A stretch of 64,000 nucleotides of DNA from the NCBI GenBank assembly GCA_032164295.1, contig JAJHTX010000001.1, positions 4,030,001-4,094,000 of the forward strand. Direction: 5' to 3'. Origin of the DNA: Inonotus obliquus. Its lineage: Eukaryota; Basidiomycota; Agaricomycetes; Hymenochaetales; Hymenochaetaceae. The notes below the pieces were generated by a model. It searched no databases and was not told the DNA's origin. It worked only from the letters and a program-made list of their open reading frames with translations. The position numbers and the translations under genes are program-made. Every line of letters begins with the position of its first letter. Within the stretch, counting starts at the first letter, position 1. Below, one piece after another: positions 58,144 through 64,000 of this stretch.

Positions 58144-59466
58144 ATGAAACTTCCTCTCGAACTCATCATCAAAATTGTCGAGGATGCTTGTACTAGAGAC
58201 TTCGGCAAGACCGCTCGGAACATCGGCCTCGTCTCGAAAGATTTGCGGGCGATTGCAGAGCCTCTCGAGTTTAGATCCGTTGCAGTGTCCGGCATCAAGC
58301 AGCTCGAAGGTTTTACTTTGAGATTGGAGAGGGCTCGAGCAGGGACCAGCGGAGATGGTGCAGAGAAAAGGTCGAGTCGAAAGGTCGAAGTTCACCACCT
58401 GTTCATAAGCGAGCTCACCGAAGAACATGCGCTGGCCTTGGAGATACCCTTTAAGGGCCCTATCATCGACAGTGACTCGGAGATGAAATTACGTGGAGAT
58501 GACTACTGGAAGGAATTGTGGATGATGGAAGATAGAATCGCGAGCGAATACGACGACTGCTCTGTGGACGATCGATTCACCTGTGAATTATATAAACGTC
58601 GGGAGGAATGGGAGGAGCTGAGAAATAGATTGGACCGGGCATACATCGAACTTCGGAAGGAATGGACGAAGCTGGACAGGTCCTACAACACATGCGCACG
58701 GGAATTCTGGAGCCTCGCATCCGCTCTGGTGAAGAGCTCAAGTCCTTCCCTCAAGTCACTTTCACTACTCGCCTCGGATAGTTGGTTCAAGGATAGGCTC
58801 CTGGAGAGGCAACGAGACTGGCCATACGATCCAAAGGTTTTGGGCTGTCTTTCGGGTGTCTCATTTCCCAATCTCGCCTACCTTGCAGTCGATCACAATG
58901 CAGAGTGGGAGAATGCTAGCTTCGAATCCTGGTCACCATTTCTGACTCCGCATTGTCCGCAACTGCACCGCTTATACATTAGGTCGCAACACTTTGTCTT
59001 CGGGATCACGAATTTTGTCATGCACCCCCTGTTTCGTGCTCACTCGTCCACGCTGAGAGACGTGTGTCTTTGTGGCGGAGACGTTTTGACACCCGTACTA
59101 CGACTTCTTTTCGGAGACGATTGGGGATCCCCAGCCTGGAGAACCCCAACCACGGGCATTCGCTTGCCTGGAAATCTGCGATCTGTTGTGTTGCGCCTGG
59201 ATTTTCTGCACGACCTTGCCTTAGAAAATGTCTCCGAGTTCGAGGCGTTTGAGGCTGAATTGGAATGCAACTTCGGAAGGCCGAGGGAAGAGATTGAGAA
59301 AGTGAAGGAGTTGCGCATCGATGGCTTGGAGACTCCCCTCCCTTACTGGCACTCGATTGACTTCCACCCCAGTTACCCTTACTGGGCTTGGTTTCCTGAA
59401 GAAGGGCAACGACACCATGGGCCAATGCTAGCTGAAATGCTGAAGGAGTGTCGGGAGCCGGCGTAG
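58144..59466 (+). CDS. F-box-like / leucine-rich protein of unknown target
   Basis: A single-exon gene of 440 codons. The N-terminus MKLPLELIIKIVEDACTRD resembles the F-box start (LPxELxxxI), followed by GLVSKDLRAIAEPLEFRSV, a pattern seen in many Agaricomycete F-box-like families. A highly charged helical segment (residues about 120-190) follows. Then come Leu-rich stretches (LKSLSLLASDSWF, LRSVVLRLDFLHDLAL) that may form an irregular LRR fold. F-box proteins recruit substrates to SCF ubiquitin ligases; here both SKP1 binding and substrate are inference. The ATG at 58144 is the best start because the F-box begins there; the frame stays open further upstream. Confidence 0.65.
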   Translation: MKLPLELIIKIVEDACTRDFGKTARNIGLVSKDLRAIAEPLEFRSVAVSGIKQLEGFTLRLERARAGTSGDGAEKRSSRKVEVHHLFISELTEEHALALEIPFKGPIIDSDSEMKLRGDDYWKELWMMEDRIASEYDDCSVDDRFTCELYKRREEWEELRNRLDRAYIELRKEWTKLDRSYNTCAREFWSLASALVKSSSPSLKSLSLLASDSWFKDRLLERQRDWPYDPKVLGCLSGVSFPNLAYLAVDHNAEWENASFESWSPFLTPHCPQLHRLYIRSQHFVFGITNFVMHPLFRAHSSTLRDVCLCGGDVLTPVLRLLFGDDWGSPAWRTPTTGIRLPGNLRSVVLRLDFLHDLALENVSEFEAFEAELECNFGRPREEIEKVKELRIDGLETPLPYWHSIDFHPSYPYWAWFPEEGQRHHGPMLAEMLKECREPA

Positions 59467-59619
59467 TAGCATGAAAGGTACTTTGAACAATGAGTATTTT
59501 GTGATCTTTTCATTTGCTAATCCCAGCGCTCAGGAAAAGGGACAACAAAAGCTCCTACAGTGATGTAACATACATAAAGAACTCCTGTGATTTTTTCAGT
59601 TGTCAAATCTTTGTACTCC

Positions 59620-59717
59620 ACGTCGAACTTGTGAGGCCGATTGTCGAACAAGATTGTACAGATGACTTCGGAGAAGCGACCAAGAGGGTTGGTCTCGTAA
59701 CCAAATTCTCTACTTAA
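59620..59717 (+). pseudogene. Fragment of an F-box-like gene
   Basis: The translated stretch LVRPIVEQDCTDDFGEATKRVGLV lines up with ELIIKIVEDACTRDFGKTARNIGLV of the gene just upstream, at the same distance from the expected start. Stops follow at once. It is the remnant of a second, related gene. Confidence 0.6.
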
Positions 59718-59906
59718 GGACAATTACTGATGGTTCGAGTTCCGAGTGCGCGCTTCGTTATTAGGAGATTTGGAGCTTTCCATGAGAAGCTAGAGCGCAA
59801 TCAGACAACAGGAAGGTGGGGTATCGTGATAGTTCATCAGCGGACGAGAGGTGCATGCGATGCGATGCCTTAAATCACCATTGATTACGAAAAAGAAAGT
59901 ACTGGA

Positions 59907-60440
59907 CTAGAAGACACGGCCCAGCAAGAAAGCGTTGAAGCTTTCCGTAAAGAATAGTAGATTTTGATAAATGGATGTCGTCGAGAGACAGAGTCGTAGA
60001 CGCAAAGTTATAATATTTGGTGGATTCTGACGACTGAAAAATTGATAGAGACTCACATATCGTCGGATTCTCATTTTTTTTTCATCGAATAATTCGAACA
60101 CGTGAGCAACACCCTCGGACTTTCCTAATCCTATTCCCTCGCTACGTCTTTTTTCCCACACCTTGCACTCATCGAGAGCGACTATGATCACGGATACGAC
60201 AACATGCGGGCGCAGGCGTTAAACTGGTACCGTCGATGGTCCGGGTTTCGGCGGATCTAACGCTGATAGTGCCGTGGGTCGTGCGGAACTCAATCTGGTC
60301 GTTCATTCAAAATACGCAGTATCACATGCCGTCTTGGACCGTCAAGGCGATGAGAAAATGAGAATGCATAGGAACGTCGTCGCGGTGCTACTTACCTTCG
60401 TACGTATATCCGGACTTACTATGACATAGGCGATTATATA
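59907..60440 (-). CDS. Putative small spliced gene, unknown function
   Basis: Three blocks join in frame through good splice signals on the minus strand. A block ending VIVSPDIRTK has donor GTAAGT near 60403, and the next exon IEFRTTHGTISVRSAETRTID starts at about 60295. A 49 nt intron leads to VALDECKVWEKRRSEGIGLG, then GVAHVFELFDEKKMRIRRY. Beyond that the frame stays open to a stop at 59907, or an additional intron begins at GTGAGT. No start codon could be fixed. No domain was recognised. The regular splicing and amino-acid composition are the only evidence. Confidence 0.4.
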
Positions 60441-60857
60441 CGCAGTTTGTGCCTGGAGCCTGTTCAGTCGCTGTGGCATTCGGAAGTCCTTCTCACCTGT
60501 GCGGCTTCATCGCTGGAACGATATATCAAATTCAGCCACTTTCCACCTTGTTCATGGTTCTTTTCAATGTAGAAGGCCTATTGTCACTTGGCGGACGACT
60601 TTGTTGTCCCAGGATCTTCCGATCCTCTTATTGGTATATATTGATCTTCATGCTAAAACTGCCTCCGCTACACAGCTCTATGATGCTAAGAGTATGTTCC
60701 GGGAGTGCCTGTAGTTCCTGTAGCCCAGTGCGGGCCGGGTCTTGGGTATAGTATAAAACTGGATACGACTTAGCCTCAAAGCCCACAGGTACCCTTGCGT
60801 ATTCTACCACTAGTACTCCGGAAGTTTCTCTCTCGTTTGCTCCACCAGCTTACCACT

Positions 60858-61298
60858 ATGCCGAATCTATCCCTTTCACGTTCGCGTTCCTCACGTCGTT
60901 CCGCTGTTCGGAGTATAATGGTACGTCAAAGACGTCATGCACGGACTATTTATCTACGAGCAAGACCTTGCTAATATAATGTCTTCTAGTCCTCCTCTTC
61001 ATCGTCATCAGGGCTCTCCGTAATATTACCTGGTCTCAAACGCTCGTTTGATTCGAGTACGGTAAGCTTGTCCAAGTTTTTTTTTGCAAATAAGAGTACT
61101 CATGAATGCATTACTTGTAGAAGCCTCATAGCTCTGACTCTCATCAGTGTGCAAGCTCTACTAGTTCTCAAGGATGGGTGAGTTGACTTCTCGTTATTCA
61201 ATGCAACTTGTATTTTAATCTTGACCCAGGCTGAAGATATGGATGATGACAATGTTGCCTGGGGTCCCGTATCGCGGAAGAAGGGGCTCCCGTTATAG
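60858..61298 (+). CDS. Small Ser-rich protein, four exons, unknown function
   Basis: ATG at 60858 gives MPNLSLSRSRSSRRSAVRSIM, then SSSSSSSGLSVILPGLKRSF, KPHSSDSHQCASSTSSQGW and AEDMDDDNVAWGPVSRKKG ending LPL at 61298. All three introns (starting GTACGT, GTAAGC, GTGAGT) fall exactly between codons, and each has a TAG or CAG acceptor, so four exons join with no frame change into a protein of about 88 residues. An Arg/Ser-rich N-terminus, an acidic patch and a basic end are visible. No known family was recognised. Individual exons are too short to be noticed as open frames. Confidence 0.6.
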
Positions 61299-61666
61299 TC
61301 CGCACGACTGGAAATGACCTTTGTTTTGTTTGGATCTGAGATGAACTGTTAAATGTACTTTTATTGTATTCCATTCATCTGTATTTATTATTATAATTCT
61401 ATTTTGTTCCGTGACCTCTGTCATTTCTAGAGGGTTGAGTGACTTCCACTTCCGTTTCTCCTTATGAGTTCGAGGTCTCACGCCGGAACGGAAGAATATA
61501 TCATACGTCAACGTTATGTATCTGTACTTCTTATAGTTGCGCTACACACGCATTATCATACACGTGTACAGAAGTCAAGACATGATCGGAATCGAGAGCT
61601 GGGATTTCAAGAAAGGTCGAGAGCGTCAGGTACACGCCTGCGAGCCGTATTTGTGTACGGAAGCTT
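61299..61666. other. Intergenic between convergent genes
   Basis: It should hold both terminators; AT-rich with ATTATTATAATT near 61387. No gene was seen. Confidence 0.5.
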
Positions 61667-63964
61667 CTACAATGCTGTCTTACCACGGGGATCTACCGGC
61701 AGCAACAGCGCGATGAGACCAGCAAGAAGGAACAAGGCCCCAGAGATCCATATTGGCACCGGTGTGCTCAAGTCGGCGTATAGAGCAATAATTGGCGCCT
61801 GGTGTATGTCATTATGTAGTTGAGAGTGTTCATGTTCAGGATAAGGATAAGCCGGGAGTGAAGTTTTGTTACTGACCATGATTCCGAAAATACGATTCGC
61901 AGTTGCAGCGAGTCCGTTCCCTGTTCCGCGATCTTTAGTCGGGAATAGCTCCGGTGTCAGGGCATACAGGACGCCATACATGACCTCAATACAGATTCTC
62001 AATCAACATGGTTGACATGAGTATTGCAATGACAGTTACTTACGTTACTGGTAAAGCTATACCCGCAATTCCAACCTAGCAAAGCGTCGGACGTCCGTGC
62101 CGTCGTACTCGCAAAAAGGAAGACGCCAGTTAAGACTATTAAGCGTTGCTGAGTTACATGTTCACAGGTTGAACCGAGACACCATTGCTTACTTGTCGAA
62201 ATTGAAAGAGTCCCTTTCCTTCCGATATAAGGTAACTCTACGGACCATCCGGCAAGTAGAGCACCAGGTACACCGATCGCGCTGAGTATGAATTGCTAGA
62301 ACAATCATTAGCTTGAGGCGTACATACAAGTGACAGACTGGGCTCACATTCCGATAGGTGATGAACAATGACCCATCACCGAAGTCTGCACCGCGGGTAG
62401 CAAGACTGCGTAATCTTAGGATGCGATATTACGAAACTATGCAGCCACTCACAAATAGGTGACAAATCCGTTATATCTGAAAGGGAAAGAGGGTCAGAAT
62501 ATAAGTCTCGGCTCGACCCAAATATCTCCGCACGCACAAGGGAAATGCTAGTCCAATGAGCGCTGGAGGTAGGAGTTAGACATCCGTAATATCTCATGCT
62601 GAGAAGAGTAACTTACCCCACAAAGTGATTATCAAACCTGTATTCCATGCAAGTTTCCGCGTTGCAAACAAAGCTTTGATATGTTCGGTACTGAAATGCT
62701 CCAGTTTCCTTCTCAAAGCGGCTTGGGCGGATGTATCAAGGACCGGTTTCCCGCTTTCGGCTACCTTTTCGTCGGTCTCCACAGCTTGAAGGTGCTCGAG
62801 CGTAAGCTTGCTCGTTTTACCATTAATCTCAGCAACTATATGCACAACTTTTACGGCATCTTGATCACGTCCTCTCCCCATGAGGAACTTGGGACTCTCG
62901 TACAGATTAAAGACGAAGAAGCGAAGCACCCAGAGGATAAACATCATTCCTCCCATCGTGAAGAGGAAGTAGCGCCATCCTTGATTTTCTGAACGCGGAC
63001 AAACATCAGCTCCGGATGGGCAAGAGTAGTTGGCAATGAGTGGCCATGCGACCTATGGCGGAGTCAGAATATGTGTTACTTTGAGCCAATTGTACCTCAC
63101 CAGGCTTCCAATGAGCTGACCAAAGGCCCACCAAATCGATAAGATAGTCAGAAGATACTGGTGAGTCCCAGGAAGGAACTCTGATGCGACAGTAAGCATA
63201 ACATGAGAAGAAGCAACAATTGCTTACCTAAGAACACAGCAGAATCGACAGGAAGATTTCCGCCGACTCCTATACTCCACAGAGTTGCGAACCATATCAA
63301 AGCATGTTCGTTTGGTGAAGCGCCCCCGACTAGTGCGAACACTGAGATTATGAGCAACGTGATGTTGAACGACCACCTGATGGTACTGTTAGCATACGTT
63401 CCAGTAAGATGAAGTATACTACAACCTTCTTCCCCAGACGTCACTTCCGAGTCCCCAGAAGAAAGCGCCCACAAGCAACCCAATGTTCTGACCAAGCTTT
63501 AGAAATGGACCTTCGAACTTGAACTCGGCGATGACGGGATCCAGAATGAGGCCGGTGACGATCTGTATCCCGTCAGATAAGATTGAATGTCGGGAGTAAT
63601 CCCAACTCACGGGCCATAGATTATCTCTGAAGTCGTAGAAATGTCAGAATATTCGAAAGCATGAAGTAATCTTGAAACTCACGCAAACCATCCGAATCCT
63701 GCTACGAAGAATAGTTCCCACTGAAGGTGGATTCGTAAGGTCGGTCCGTTAGATATTGATTGCTTGCCAGCTTACCTGATATTTCCCCATCCCAATTTCT
63801 TGAATTGCGTGGTTTAATATGCGCGCCTTCGCCTGATAAACAGGATCTACGGAATCATTATAGAGGTCGAGCGTCTCTGGCTCTTTTACGCTCGAGACAC
63901 TTGGTGCGGTGTACGATCCGTCAGCCTTTGCGTCCTTTGAGTCCTCATCACGGTGGTAAGACAT
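61667..63964 (-). CDS. MFS transporter, SV2/sugar-porter-like
   Basis: A 12-helix major facilitator split by about a dozen introns. The start at 63964 gives an acidic N-terminus (DEDSKDAKADGSY). Then come KARILNHAIQEIGMGKYQ (typical of fungal SV2-like members) and WELFFVAGFGWF. The motif-A loop GLGSDVWGRR follows, then SIGVGGNLPVDSAVFLEFLP, another typical block with an Asp in helix 4. The long central loop (NGKTSKLTLEHLQAVE to STEHIKALF), YIGRKGTLS, and LYALTPELFPTKDRGTGNGLAA are also present. The last helix ends PVDPRGKTAL. Substrate is not predictable; relatives transport organic acids, sugars or inositol-like compounds. It converges with the small Ser-rich gene. Confidence 0.87.
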
Positions 63965-64000
63965 GGTAGGAGTTCGAAACTCGCGTTGACCATCGAGCGC

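Noticed and set aside
1..64000. CRISPR array, phage or bacterial defence island
   Set aside because: No regularly spaced repeats; gene structure is eukaryotic throughout.

Overview
The window is chromosomal DNA from a filamentous basidiomycete, most likely an Agaricomycete. Genes are cut by many 45-65 nt GT-AG introns, promoters are short, and recognisable genes are eukaryotic and fungal: APC11, MDV1, Argonaute, p23, a Rab, a GPR1/FUN34-type acetate transporter, ATG4, the branched-chain dehydrogenase E2, two MFS transporters and an auxin-efflux-type carrier. There is no bacterial-style operon. No tRNA, rRNA or CRISPR was seen. Species cannot be named from the sequence.

Layout. 1-3.6 kb: gene-poor, with a 670 bp fold-back repeat. 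3.7-10.5 kb: a DUF2855-family gene split by a 672 bp hAT-type MITE, then two tandem paralogues that are stand-alone thioester-reductase (R-domain) proteins without adenylation or carrier domains. 10.7-21 kb: housekeeping genes (APC11, a P-loop kinase, a hexose-type transporter, a PNPOx-like protein, the mitochondrial fission adaptor MDV1, an unrecognised membrane protein). 21.2-25.1 kb: a complete Argonaute gene. 25.7-26.7 kb: p23 co-chaperone. 26.8-34.2 kb: a tandem duplication of a two-gene unit (alpha/beta hydrolase plus coiled-coil protein of unknown function). The two copies have decayed reciprocally, and an inverted 3' fragment of the acetate transporter lies between them. 34.5-39 kb: an auxin-efflux-type carrier and a Rab GTPase with a very large insertion. 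39-42.5 kb: no recognised gene. 42.6-43.6 kb: the intact acetate transporter. 44.7-49.7 kb: a young Ty1/copia element with identical LTRs, inserted 199 bp upstream of the ATG4 start codon. 49.9-64 kb: ATG4, mitochondrial E2, an F-box-like gene with a fragment of a relative downstream, two small spliced genes, and an MFS transporter.

Themes. Self-defence and mobile DNA meet here: an intact slicer-type Argonaute sits with a long hairpin, two MITEs and a recent retrotransposon. Gene birth and decay by duplication is visible at three places (R-domain pair, hydrolase/coiled-coil unit, F-box). Intron positions and start codons were read by eye from splice signals and family conservation, so exact ends of spliced genes are approximate unless stated.
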